A stretch of 64,000 bases of DNA from Ariolimax columbianus (lineage: Eukaryota > Mollusca > Gastropoda > Stylommatophora > Arionidae): the NCBI GenBank assembly GCA_036924085.1, contig JAVGWX010000002.1:46866666-46930665 (forward strand). The letters run 5' to 3'. A model generated the notes under the pieces. The model searched no databases and had not been told where the DNA came from. It worked only from the letters and a program-made list of their open reading frames with translations. Below are positions 9,444 to 20,363 of the stretch, in pieces (positions within the stretch are counted from its first letter, which is position 1; each line of letters begins with the position of its first letter). Made by a program: the position numbers and the translations under genes.

Positions 9444-11060
9444 CTATGCTTCTAGTCCGGTGAGGTTAACGAAGGAGACTGTGCGTTTTAGGTTTTCGCC
9501 GGTCCCCCACAGCTTTTCGAGCATGGTCGCTTCCCCAGGCCAGAGTGCCTCTCTTTGGTCTGTATAGGTAGGGCATTCTTGCAGAATATGTTCTGGTGTT
9601 TGCTTGGGTGCTCCACAATCGCACACTGCCTCTGAGACCCATTCTATGGAGGTGGGCCTTGAGTCTACAATGTCCCGTTCTGAGTCTGAAGATCTTTGTG
9701 AACCATCTCTGCCAAGTTTGTCTATGCTGTCATTTTCTGGCTTGTATTTTTTGTGATGTTCTCTCCATTCTGTCCTCATGGATCGTTTGATGAGTGTCTT
9801 TGCTTCTTTATAACTCTGTAGATGGGGAATCTGCTTGCCTCCTCTTCCGGCTTTTGCGAGCTCATCTGCTTTCTCGTTTCGAGGGATCCCACAGTGGGCC
9901 GGAATCCATTGTAGGACTAAATCTGTTTTTGAGACAGCAATCCTATGTTGTATTTTATTTCATATGAGAGTCTATCTTATTTGTGGCTTGAGATGGCTTG
10001 GAGTACACTCCTGGAGTCTATCTTGTGTGTGGCTTGAGATGGCTTGGAGTACACTTCTGGAGTCTGTTAGAATGACAGTTTTTCTTGTATTTATGTTTTG
10101 GCTGACAAGAATGGGTTGCTGCATGAACAGCTATGGATTCAGCTCTGAAATTGGTATAAGTCTCTCCTGCTGGCGTGGAGTGATTTACTATGTCGCCATT
10201 GGGGTGTTCAATGTAGATTCCACTGTCTCCCCTTTTATCGTTCACCAATGCAGATCTATCTGTGTACACGTGTGTCCAAGAGTTGCTAGGGTACTGTCTC
10301 TTGAACTCCTGTAGAGCGTAGATTTTTTGCTCTGTTGCCGACTGCTCACTTGTCTTCGTTTACCCTGGAAGCTCTAAGATTATTTTGGACCGGTCCTGGC
10401 TCCGTGTCCAGTGTTCTGGAATGAGTGCTTCGCACTTTTTGTTTTCAGCTTCAATGATGTCTGTGTTTTCTGTGGATTTATCTGACAGATGGTTTTCCTT
10501 AGTAGTCTGTTTTTTGTTCTCTCTTGGAACTTCTGGTGCAGAGGGTGACCAGGTAACCTCTTTAGTTTTTTCAAACTGCGTAAGGGATTTATATTTTCTC
10601 CTTAATTCAAGGGGCTCAATATTTGCTGTTTTTTCCAGCTCTGTAATTGGAGTGCTTTTCAATGTCCGAAGGGTAATTCTGAGATCCATATTTTTAACTT
10701 GGTCTAGTTTTCCTGTGTTTGTTTTGGCCGCTGTTGACCAAGTGCTAGAGGCATATTCCATGATTGGTCTGATTGCAACAGTGTAGACTTGCTTGAGGGT
10801 TTTGTTGTTGCACCCCCCCCCCCAATCCCCACGTACCAGCCAGTTTTTTTCATCGCTGAGTCTTTTTATGGCCCTTGTCTAGATTTTTTCTATAATTGAC
10901 TTCCAGGTAAGTCTCAATTCAAATGTGACGCCAAAGAATGTGGCTGTGTCCAACTGGGGTATTTGTTGGTTTCCTATCTTTATTACCAACAAAAGGGCAA
11001 ATTTTAAGAATCTGTGTTTTTCCCGTGAAAGCTTACGACTGCAAAACATAAAACAGTTAC
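9444..11060 (-). pseudogene. I-superfamily LINE, RNase H end, decayed
   Basis: Minus-strand pieces in order from 11060: a thumb fragment with FFGVTFELRLTW; a connection region starting MEYASSTWSTAAKTNTGKLD (10360-10761); RNase H with MYTDRSA, GIYIEHPNGDIV and RAESIAVHAAT (10018-10269); and a C-terminal knuckle with CDCGAPKQTPEHILQECP (9444-9779). The motif Y-T-D-G-S is Y-T-D-R-S. A 52-bp tandem duplication at about 9985-10070 disrupts the RNase H. Same lineage as 2740-5560 and 30785-31380. Confidence 0.8.
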
Positions 11061-11164
11061 CCAAACCTCAAGAAAGAAAATCGATTATTTCTAGTCGAAA
11101 TGTTATAGAAGTGTCCACACAATACCATGGACCGAAAAAAAAGAAGAATGCAGACTTTTGACAA

Positions 11165-11430
11165 GAGTTGGGCATAGAGGAGAGCTGGTTCATAAATTCC
11201 ATCAACAGAAAATTGAAATACTTTGGCCACATCAAGACACAACGGTCTTGGAAGAATGATAATGGAAGGTATGGTGCCAGGCAAGAGAAGCAGACCACGA
11301 AGGCAAGAGAAGCAGACCACGAAGGCAATGGCACAAAGAAATGCTTGGGATGACTCTGGAGCAGGCTGGAGATTTGACAAGAGATCGAGTTTCTTTCAGA
11401 CTGACTGTGATGGAAGCGACGTTCAACAAT
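11165..11430 (+). pseudogene. RTE-like LINE 3' coding end
   Basis: Plus-strand fragments read KYFGHIK, MEGMVPGKRSRP, and a final E-Q-A-G-D-L-T-R-D-R stretch, the typical end of RTE-type proteins. A 20-bp unit with AAGAGAAGCAGACCACGAAGG is duplicated in tandem near 11285. The same 3' coding end occurs at 47105-47250. Confidence 0.65.
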
Positions 11431-11534
11431 TGACATACTACATTTTATATACTATATATATATACTTAGTCATACTGATAATATGTATGTGAAGATCATA
11501 TAACAGAAAATAAGACCTAATGTTGCACTTCAGC

Positions 11535-12720
11535 TGTACAAATCTCAATTTGGATTTCGTGGTGGTGTGGGCAGCACGTACGATTTATTCGCCTTACGGC
11601 AATTAAGAGAAAGATCAATAGAATACAACGAAATTCTATACATTGCTTTTACTAATCAAGAAAAAGCGTTTAATGGGGGTATACAGGATTAAAATTTGGA
11701 CGATACTGGAAGATTATGATGTACACGGTCAGCTACTTGATAATATCAGAGCACTGTATCGTTTGAATACAAACGTTGTCAGAACGACTGATGGTGTCAC
11801 ATATGCTTTTGTAATCACTACCGGCGTGAGACAAGGGTGTGTGCTTTCCCCTCTGTTGTTTAACATCTACATGGGCAAAATCGCATTGGAAATAACGGCA
11901 AATTAAGACATATGAGATAGAACCGAACTCAATACACAAATTATTCTTTGCAGATGATATGTCTGTTGTGCGACGATGAAAATTAACTGCAAAATAGCAT
12001 GAACGCGCTTGCGATTAGCGGCACTAAATACAATATGCAAATTAGGGAGAAGAAATCAGAAACTATAAGAATCAGCAGAACCCCTGGCAATACAACACAA
12101 GTGTAAATTATTTTACTGTTCAAACAGACCCATGATTTCAAGTATATGAGCAGTATTTTACTGTTCAAACAGACCCACGAGTTCAAGTATGTGAGCAGTA
12201 TTTTATTCGACAGACGGCAGGATTGACAGTTAAATCGAGACTATGTGTTAGAAAGCATCTGCTGTAACTTATCAGCTGTCTCCACTACTTGGGCACCAGA
12301 GCATTAGTTTGACAACAAAGCAACAGCTGATAACAATATATTTCTGCCGACTCTGCTACACATTTCCCCTGTCCAGGGAGCGTGGGATCAGAATTTCGAC
12401 CTGTGAAATGAAGTGTTTGAGGAAGGTCATCTGTGTTATCAGGAGAGACAGAATGCGGAACGACAACATTCGAAGTATGGGTGGCACTACATATTGTGCA
12501 GTGTTTATTTCCAGGCAGAAAATAAGTTGGTTTGGCCATCTCATGAGAATGTACCAACATCAACTTCCACTGATTGCTTACAACGCTGGTAGATCTGGCT
12601 ACAGGGCAAGGGGGCGACCGCGCGGCAAGTGGATAAATTGCGTTAGAGTGATTGTGCATCAACATGGGCCCACATTGACCGACGCAACGAACTTGGGGCA
12701 GGACAGACGACTTAAGCTTC
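11535..12720 (+). pseudogene. RTE-like LINE reverse transcriptase relic
   Basis: Plus strand: SQFGFRGG near 11545, ITTGVRQGCVLSPLLFNIYM (11820-11880), a degraded F-A-D-D near 11950, then CLRKVICVIRRDRMRND and WFGHLMRM (12410-12560) and RARGRPRGKW near the end. Several stops separate the pieces. The segment 12130-12215 holds a 50-bp tandem duplication (TTTTACTGTTCAAACAGACC). Confidence 0.75.
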
Positions 12721-12724
12721 CCAC

Positions 12725-13150
12725 AAAATAATATATTTTCATGACCTCAGTTTTGTCTACGTTGATTTTCATGCTGTATTCTTGACATGTTGTATTTAGT
12801 TTATCATTATGTTGTTGCACTTGTATTTCTGAAGTTGCTATGACAGCTTGATCGTCTGCAAAAAGAAGTTCGTTTAAGATTTCACCAATGTTGTTTCCTT
12901 CACTTTGGTTGGTGGTTTTACATTTGTGGTCTAGATATATGATGAACAACAAAGGGGATAGCACACATTCTTGCCGTATTCCAGATTTGATATGACATTT
13001 TTTTGAATAGTCCGGTTATTGTTCGAACAGAGCACTGGTTATCAATGTAAAGACTTTTATATAGATCGAATAGGTGATCGATTAGTCCACAGTGAGCCAA
13101 CATTGTCCATAGATGTCTGTCTACATCTACGAGATTGTAAACGTTTCTTC
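12725..13150 (-). pseudogene. LINE reverse transcriptase palm fragment
   Basis: Minus strand: VDVDRHLWTMLAHCGLIDHL and a C-S-V-R-T block, then LSPLLFIIYLD and ELLFADDQAVIATS, with the F-A-D-D catalytic pair intact, and KINVDKTEVMKI. A frameshift lies near 12950. The adjoining minisatellite begins exactly where the frame upstream is lost. Confidence 0.75.
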
Positions 13151-13760
13151 TTGTCCTTCTTTTGTGCTGAGATTGTAGAAGTTTCTTCTTGTCCTTCTTC
13201 TGTGTTGAGATTGTAGAAGTTTCTTCTTGTCCTTCTTCTGTGTTGAGATTGTAGAAGTTTCTTCTTGTCCTTCTTCTGTGTTGAGATTGTAGAAGTTTCT
13301 TCTTGTCCTTCTTCTGTGTTGAGATTGTAGAAGTTTCTTCTTGTCCTTCTTCTTCTGCGCTGAGATTGTAGAAGTTTCTTTTTGTCCTTCTTCTGTGCTG
13401 AGATTGTAGAAATTTCTTCTTGAGATTGTAGAAGTTTCTTCTTGTTCTTCTTGAGATCATAGAAGTTTCTTTTTTTTCTTCTTGAGATTGTAGAAGTTTC
13501 TTTTTCTTCTTGAGATTGTAGAAGTTTCTTTTGCTTCTTGAGATTGTAGAAATTGATTCTTTTTGAGATTGTAGAAGTTTCTTCTTCTTCTTTTTGAAAT
13601 TGTAGAAGTACCTTCTTCTTCTTGAGATTGTAGAAGTACCTTCTTCTTCTTGAGATTGTAGAAGTACCTTCTTCTTCTTAAGATTGTAGAAGTACCTTCT
13701 TGTTCTTCTGTGGCATTAAAGTTGTAGAAGTTTCTTCTTCTTCTGCATTGAGGTATTCTT
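13140..13760. repeat. Minisatellite, unit about 38 bp shrinking to about 30 bp
   Basis: Tandem copies of a unit with GAGATTGTAGAAGTTTCTTC and TTGTCCTTCTTCTG. The first part keeps the full unit; later copies have lost the TGTCCTTC part. The minus-strand open frame through it (Lys/Arg/Thr-rich) is an artefact of the array. Confidence 0.9.
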
Positions 13761-13835
13761 CTTCTGTGGTTCGTCCAGAAAAAGATGATGTGTCATAGTT
13801 TACAGCTAGGCTGTAATTTCTGCACATTATGGCCC

Positions 13836-14035
13836 GACACATCCAATTTCTTTTAGCCTTTTTAGGTCCCAGGTTTGCCTTCCCACTACGATCCCTATTC
13901 TCTTACCCAGACTACACTTGTGCAGCCTGCTTTCAGGGACACCACTTGTAGATCGAGTAGGGTCTTGGTTAGATCTGGTTCGCCGACTCTAATGCAAGCA
14001 CTGCTGTCAACTCATTCACTGCTGCATCTTTAACC
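13836..14035 (-). mobile_element. SINE family A, diverged copy
   Basis: Reverse complement of the diverged family A subtype: GGTTCGCCGACTCTAATGC, AAGCACTGCTGTCAACTC and ATTCACTGCTGCATCTT match the other copies in inverted order. The family B-like tail block lies to its left, near 13790. Confidence 0.6.
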
Positions 14036-14054
14036 TTTTGCACGGGAGGAAGAC

Positions 14055-14190
14055 TAGCGTCTGGTCAGGCAAAATATACTGATTAGACATGTTAGTCAGG
14101 GTCAGGCAAAAATTACTGATCAGACATGTTAGTTAGGGTCAGGCAAAATATTCTAATCAGGCATGTTAGACAGGCTCAGACAAACATAGT
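14055..14190 (+). repeat. Tandem repeat, three copies of about 42 bp (family F)
   Basis: Unit with GTCAGGCAAAATATACTGA and TCAGACATGTTAGTCAGGG. A diverged stretch of the same family occurs in inverted orientation at about 52485-52550. Confidence 0.75.
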
Positions 14191-14239
14191 GGACAAGACC
14201 CTCACCTTGACTTCCTCATAGCACTACCTGTAAATGGGC

Positions 14240-14460
14240 TGTTTTCATGGCAGCCTAGCTAACAAGGCGAGGTATCAACGTGATCCCAATGGTAGTGAGT
14301 GACACACAGATGAAGCCAAGCATAGTACAACCGCCTGGAGAAACCCTGTCCAACTTCATCAGCACGCTCAGGATGTGAAGAAAGCTACTGCAACCCACCA
14401 CTTAATGTCTTTTCAGGGCGCACAGAAGTGTAAACCTACTCATTGTGGGCATTTGAAACA
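14240..14460 (+). repeat. Interspersed repeat family E
   Basis: Matches 7140-7330 and 31440-31640. Blocks shared: AACTTCATCAGCACGCTCAG, GAAAGCTACTGCAACCC and TCTTTTCAGGGCGCACAGA. Confidence 0.65.
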
Positions 14461-14469
14461 ACAACAGCC

Positions 14470-16340
14470 CCTTGCAGAAGTTTGAAAATCTTATATGTGT
14501 TTGATCAAAAAAGTCCTAATTGATTTGACTGATATCAATATCCTTCACTGTTTGCTGTATGAGACTGAGTACATGTGAGTCTGCTTGGAGTATACTGATA
14601 TTTATTCTGCATAACATAAATCAATTATTGGGTTGATATATCTACCACTGTTGTGCGACAAAAGTTCAATCTAGCCAAACAAAGTTGGAAAAAAATTATT
14701 TAGAAACACTATCATGTTATTACCATAGTATATTTATAAAGAAAAACACAAATGAAGTACATACAAATTAAAAGAAACAAAACTACAATAAATGCTTTAT
14801 TGTCCACAAATACAAATCAGAAACTAACAAGAAATAAGCACAGAAGTAAAATTATAAAGACAGGTACAACAAAGCATAGCACATATAGCTGGTATAAATG
14901 GAAGCAACAAATTAGGTGAATGCAGAAAATTATGACATTAAATTAAAGCAAAATAATTGTGTTCTATTATTAAAATGTAACTTAACTCTGAAATAAAACA
15001 AAATAATTCTTTTCTATTAAAAGGAATAAAACTATTAAATGCAGCAAAATAATTAAACATAGAAAATAATAATTATGATATTATATCAAAGACAAACAAT
15101 ACATTCTATTGTTAACAATTTAACAAGAAAATGCAGCACAATAATTCTTTACTTAAAAAAAAAAAGCAATATAATTTAATTTTATAAAAAAAAAAATTTA
15201 AAAAAACAACTACCAAATGAAACAAAATAATTACATTCTATTTAAAAAATGGAAGTAAACTTTGAAGTAAATCAAAATAACGAAATAACAAAAAAAACAA
15301 AATGATGAGCAAATTATATGAAGCAAAAATATTGAAACTATGAAAAAATTATCACAACAAAATATAATTAGATATCACATACATATGGAAATCAATGAGA
15401 TGAATGCTCAGGCACAAATTTTTTCTATTATATCGCTGTTGCAATACTTACAACAATGCAATCAAATATAACACAGATGAACAGTTTTCAGAGATTGTAC
15501 AAGGTCAGTCAATGAAGGTGAACTTTTATTGGTGATTTATTGATAACCACTTGTACAACATGGCAGCGCCTAGAATTGAACCAATCATATTATTATTAGC
15601 ACAACATGTGACTTCACCAATTGAAAACCTCTGCTGTAACAGAGGTGAACTTTAATTGGTGATTAATTTATAACCAGATTACAACAACATGGCAGCCGTT
15701 TATTTGGACCAGACCAATCATATTTTTTTTAGCACAACACAAGACTCAACTCATTCAAAACTATATCCATAACAAATAAACTGTAATAGCGGATGACACA
15801 TCTATAAGGTCTAAAAGAAAGCTGTGAATGAGGTCTATATAAGTTTATCTTTGAGTCCAGTGTCTGCATACTAAAGAAAGTGAAGTATTCTTTCTTCATC
15901 TGCCTAGTGACACCAAGACGTGGAATTGTGAAAAATGAGCTGGGTAATGAATATACTGGTGGGGATGTCCTACTCTTCACATACATATATGTCCTTTTCA
16001 ACAAAAATTCAGTAGGGGCATGGATCGATCAATACAGTTGGTCTTCTTGAAGGATGCTTGCATCAAACCATTTATGTACTATTGATTTGTGAACAAGAAG
16101 AAGGTGTAATGTTGAAGAGATGATTTCTGTAGCATTTTCTTTTACATAATCAGATTGCCAACCTCGTGAACAACACTACTTAGTCACCTTCTACGACAAA
16201 CATGCATATTATGGTGCAATGGCTCTATATTTCCTCTCCAGTTAGGGGTCCAGGGATCCACATGGGGGCGCATCATAAATAGGATGCCCATAAAATTGTG
16301 AATTGCAGAGCAAATGCTGTTGTGAGCATACAAGTGGCAG
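14470..16340. other. AT-rich intergenic sequence with a local duplication
   Basis: Very A-rich from 14690 to 15380. A roughly 120-bp segment with GGTGAACTTT-ATTGGTGATT, ACAACATGGCAGC and CCAATCATATT is tandemly duplicated at 15518-15735. An open frame at 15729-16004 on the minus strand (91 codons) matches no family I know. A family D repeat is at 16120-16240. It could be a long 3'UTR or plain intergenic DNA. Confidence 0.4.
16120..16240 (+). repeat. Interspersed repeat family D
   Basis: Shares the core TTTTACATAAT-CAGATTGCCA, TAGTCACCTTCTACGACA with copies at 19030, 26090, 29050, 39715 and 40040. Confidence 0.5.
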
Positions 16341-16344
16341 AGCC

Positions 16345-16555
16345 ACTTGACAGATAGAAAAAAACTGACAGACAGAGAAGTTAACCAACAGAAAAACTGA
16401 GCGGCAAAAAAACAGACCTAAAAAAAAATCTTAGCAACAGAAAAACTAACCTACGGAAAAGCTGACCTACAGAAAAACTGATAGGCAAAAAAATTGAACA
16501 ACAGAAAAACAGTGATTGAAAAACTGGCAGATAGAGAAAACTGGCTGATGTCAAA
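16345..16555. repeat. Degenerate short tandem repeat, about 20 bp
   Basis: Loose repetition of ACAGAAAAACTGA-type units, with variable spacing. Old and poorly conserved. Confidence 0.6.
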
Positions 16556-17085
16556 GCGATGCTGCATTCCTAATAATACACAACCTTGTGGGCTACCCTG
16601 TTAAAATTATTCCTGCCTCGATTAAAAGGAAAAAAAAATCACAGAACAAATTGAAGTTTGTATGAGATTTAACTAATGACACCATAAAGACTGAAAAGAG
16701 CGGTATCCGTGGAGAAAAATAGAAACCAACTTTCACTTTCTGAGCATGCTGCAAAAAGCTACTGAAGTGCATGGAGTTAACAAACTCATCATGTAAAACA
16801 AATATCTACACAAATGTACATCAGTGTTTTGATTCAAGCTCCATACAAGGGGCCAGATTCAAGGATCCTCTTATGCTTTCTTTGGAGCAAAAATGAAACA
16901 TGACTATGAAAGGTGGGAGCCCAGAGGTCAATGGAATGATGAAGAGGGGATCATGTGCAATAAAAGGTTGAAAAACACACATTTATAAGGCACTTTCCCT
17001 GCACTGTCCATCCTTTTCATTCCTCTCACAACATAGAGCTTGAACTTGTTGCTAGACATTCCTCTCTACTCATGAAGTTACAATT
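16556..17085. other. No recognisable feature
   Basis: Unique sequence without splice-flanked frames or repeat matches elsewhere in the window. Confidence 0.35.
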
Positions 17086-17089
17086 ATTC

Positions 17090-17880
17090 TGCTTCTATTG
17101 TCTGGGCTGTTTTTGTTGAGATCCATCTATGATAACTTATTTCTCTACTATCTTGGCCTATCTTTTTGTGGTTATCTATGAGACCCCAACTGCTCTATCT
17201 CTCTTATTATGCATTCTTCTTTCAGTTTCACCAACAAGGTCCCTTTTTCTATATTCCTCTTTTTATGCTGTATTTTGTTTTCTGTTTTGCCCATGAGACC
17301 TCTAGTTACTTTTTTTGAGCTGTCTTTTTCATCTTTAGAAAGGCCTACATTTCTCTTCTTCTTTTGCTATCTATATTATTTCCATACAAAAGGCCTCCAT
17401 TTCTCTGTTTTCTGTGTAGCCGACTTTTCCATTTTCACCCATGAGACCCTGATTACTCTGTTTATATTTTTGAGTAGTCTATTTCATCTTCATCATGAAG
17501 CCCAGATTGATGTGTTTCTCTTCTTGTTTTTCTTTTAAGCTCCAGTTATGATGCCCCAATTTCTCTATCCTACATAAGCTGTTTTTTTAAAGCCTCCTCT
17601 ACAAGGCCCAATTGCTGTTCTTATTCAGCTTATTCAGGTTCTCATATTAGGACCCAACAATTCTGTTTGTCTTGGGCTGTTTATTTTTGTTCAATTTCAC
17701 CTATCAGGTCACTCTTCCACTTCTTAGGCTGTTTATTGTTTCAGTTTCATCTATAAGTTCCCTATACATTCAGCTTCTTGGGCTGTTTATTTTTTCAGTT
17801 TCAGTTATAAGGTCCCTTATTTTCTCAGTTTCGCTGACAAGGTCCTGATTGCTCTGTTCCTCTTCAAACATTCTTACTAT
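17090..17880. repeat. Degenerate pyrimidine-rich minisatellite, about 50-60 bp
   Basis: Repeated segments with GGGCTGTTTATTTTT, TCAGTTTCA and CTATAAGGTCCC (clearest at 17600-17860) that become unrecognisable towards 17090. The plus-strand Phe/Leu-rich frame at 17209-17538 is a product of this T/C-rich composition. Confidence 0.6.
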
Positions 17881-18204
17881 TCCACAAGTCTAGTATTTAT
17901 ATCACTTAAAAAATCTATGCATCTGTTCTCAAGTTCTAACTAACAGTTTTAATAAAACTAATACACACATGACTCTTATCCACTGAAGAACTTAAATGCA
18001 CACTTTAAAATAACAAAGAAATCTGGTCAATCAAAAATCTGGAATCTTCTTTTTAAAATAAATTTGCTTATTTACTACACAAAAATAAAATAAATAAAGA
18101 AACTACTCTTTGTTAAAACAAAACAGTAAAATAAAATACATTGGACTGATAATGGTTGAAATACAAGCAAAGTTTACATTTTCTCATATCTCTTATGTCA
18201 AAGT

Positions 18205-18355
18205 GTATTAAAACTATATTTATATTTTCACCTTTATTACCATAGATTTTACTGATGATAAAACTGTATTTATATTTTCATCTTTATTGGCATGAATTTT
18301 AGTGATGATAACACTGTATTTATATTTTCATCTTTATTGACATGAATTTTACCAA
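18205..18355. repeat. Tandem repeat, three copies of about 50 bp
   Basis: Unit with CTGTATTTATATTTTCATC and TTTATTG-CATGAATTTTA, three copies in a row with few changes. Confidence 0.8.
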
Positions 18356-18378
18356 TGGTGGTTTAATCCGTTTAGCTG

Positions 18379-18500
18379 TGAGCTGGCAGCTCCTGATCGT
18401 CCAATGCCTCCCGGACAAAAGCACATGTCCTCTTCAGTTGTTGTGATGATGTGTAGAGTGTGTTGTGTATGGTGCAGTGTGGTGGGAGCAGCTAATTTGG
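18379..18500 (-). CDS. Possible terminal coding exon of an unidentified gene
   Basis: On the minus strand a frame is open from a TAG near 18500 to the stop at 18379-18381, and ends with QLKRTCAFVREALDDQELPA followed by H-S-stop. The amino-acid mix looks like a real soluble protein end, unlike the surrounding DNA, and an AG (CAAATTAG) could serve as acceptor. I recognise no family, the polypyrimidine tract is poor, and no upstream exon is proven; a second short open stretch with KTCTKGVLKSSTNTG lies at about 18645-18755 on the same strand. It may be chance. Confidence 0.2.
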
Positions 18501-18769
18501 TATATTGGTTAGCCCTGGCACAGAATCAGGAGTTGCTCTACTGTTACCTCTGGTTTTTCTTTGTGTTTGAGAGTTTTACCAAAATACTTCATGTATTTGC
18601 ACTGTTATTTTGAAAATACAAATCTGTATTGAAGTCTTCTCTTTAGCAGTGAATGTTACTGACAAAATCCTTGTGTTGTCTGTAGACACCAGTGTTGGTT
18701 GATGACTTGAGCACACCTTTCGTGCATGTTTTAGAGGTTGATGTTTCTTTGCCTATATTAATGTTAATT

Positions 18770-19190
18770 AGGGGTGGTCCTTGAGCTAACCCAGTCAATC
18801 GAGACCACAACAAAGTGGGAATTAGTTATAAGGTGGTTTGTGTGTTCTAGACTCTATTGCAAAGTGGTCCCCAGAACTTTGAATGCTCTATGGTATATAC
18901 AGTACAATCCCATCTTATGTGGTCGTTCTTCTTACTTTTCCCCATCACTGCATTTTTTGAAACATAGGTCCAACATTGCATCTGATTTACCCCAAATAAC
19001 CTTAAGGAAAGCCTGCTTATGGTCAATTGCAGTGCGGTTTCATAGAAATAGTTTTTACGTGACCAGATTGCCAGCCCCATGCACAATTATTTTTAGTCAT
19101 CTCTTACAATATGCAAGAAAGGAAACTGTGGTTTTATCCTGTTTGTCTCGAGAAACAATTCGGCTGTTATGTGGCATTACGTTCTAACAA
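18770..19190 (+). repeat. Interspersed repeat containing family D core
   Basis: Bases 19030-19130 share the family D core (ACCAGATTGCCAGCCCCATG, TAGTCATCTCTTACAATATG). The preceding part has no other match that I could see. The open frame here is not a gene. Confidence 0.5.
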
Positions 19191-19760
19191 CACTTATGAT
19201 CAATATCATGAGTAGTCATAAATAGCTGTAAATCTTGTCACATTCAAACTACTCTCAGAGCATTTCATAAGTTTATAGATCATTCCACAGAAACACTGTC
19301 CGTACAAAGACTAGTGCAGTGATAAAGCAAATGACAAATTTACCAGAACACATTCCTGTCCAGTCTAAGATTTTAATTTGTACACGCACCTCAGCATGAA
19401 TAAAGTCAACAAAGATGTATTAGAACAAAGGTGTATTTCGCTACAGCATGTTTTGTTCAATTCAGTAATCAATGTGTTGAATTGTCTATAAAGAACATAA
19501 CCAGTGATACGTATATAATCAACATCTATAATCTACAAGATTGAAACATATTCTCTATCCATGATAATATGTTCTCTTTGAATTATTTGCTTGAATCCTC
19601 TGTTAATTATTTGTTTCATACATTGTATATGTAATTATTCAATATGTAGAAAAATGTGTGGACAATTAAAACTAGTGCAGAGAATGGAAGGGAGGAAACA
19701 GATTATTTTCTAACACGTAGAAAATAGACTTTCTGATCATCCGGTGTAACATATATATAT
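19191..19760. other. No recognisable feature
   Basis: AT-rich unique sequence with no supported exon or repeat. Confidence 0.35.
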
Positions 19761-19761
19761 T

Positions 19762-20363
19762 AATAAGACAAGGACAAGTCAGTAAATCGGTCACAAATGG
19801 CTATTTAAAAGAAATAAATGATATAGTCTAGAAAACTATTTATTATTGCAATTGCATTGTTTCTTATTTCTCAACAAAATTTCCCCTGCCTTTGATACTC
19901 TTATCCTATCACTTTGTCAGTGCAAGGACAGGTCCATTCAGCTCATTTTGTGTTCGTCAGTCAGTTGTCTGCGTACCCAGTTAGCATACTTTCTGGAAAT
20001 TCAATAGATCATGCATTATGCTGTAGGCTAAACCGCGCGAACACCCCATTGCAGTTGCTACACTGTCTATTGTTACTCATCTATCACCTCAAATCATCTC
20101 CCTCAGCATTCACACAGAAACATATGTTGCAACCTGAACAATCAGGTCTGGTTTCATCAGCAATTTTTGAGTGCCATTGAGAGAATTTGTCATTATGTAT
20201 CTGAGCTGCGCACATGCATGCAACATCTAACGTCTACTACCTACAGTAATCACAAAGTTGGATGTTGCTAACACCTAAAGACACCTTTAGAAACTTCCAA
20301 TTAAATTTTTCTGCTATCCCATATAAGTTTGTGATCTACATACTGACTTACCCTCACATAAGA
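19762..20363 (-). mobile_element. Internally deleted mariner relic (MITE-like), copy 1
   Basis: Ends carry imperfect inverted repeats: AAGTCAGTAAATCGGTCACA on the left, against AAGTCAGTATGTAGATCACA read from the right end. Near the left end the minus strand still encodes a degraded mariner transposase C-terminus, D-K-S-I-K-G-R-G-N-F-V-E-K followed by a stop. It aligns along both halves with 26473-27242. The middle of the transposase is missing. Confidence 0.7.

Noticed and set aside
13019..13460. Lys/Arg/Thr-rich 180-codon minus-strand frame
   Set aside because: Most of it is a 38-bp minisatellite; only its last part is a LINE reverse transcriptase fragment in a shifted frame.
17209..17538. 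Phe/Leu-rich plus-strand frame resembling a membrane protein
   Set aside because: It results from a T/C-rich degenerate minisatellite; the hydrophobicity follows from base composition.
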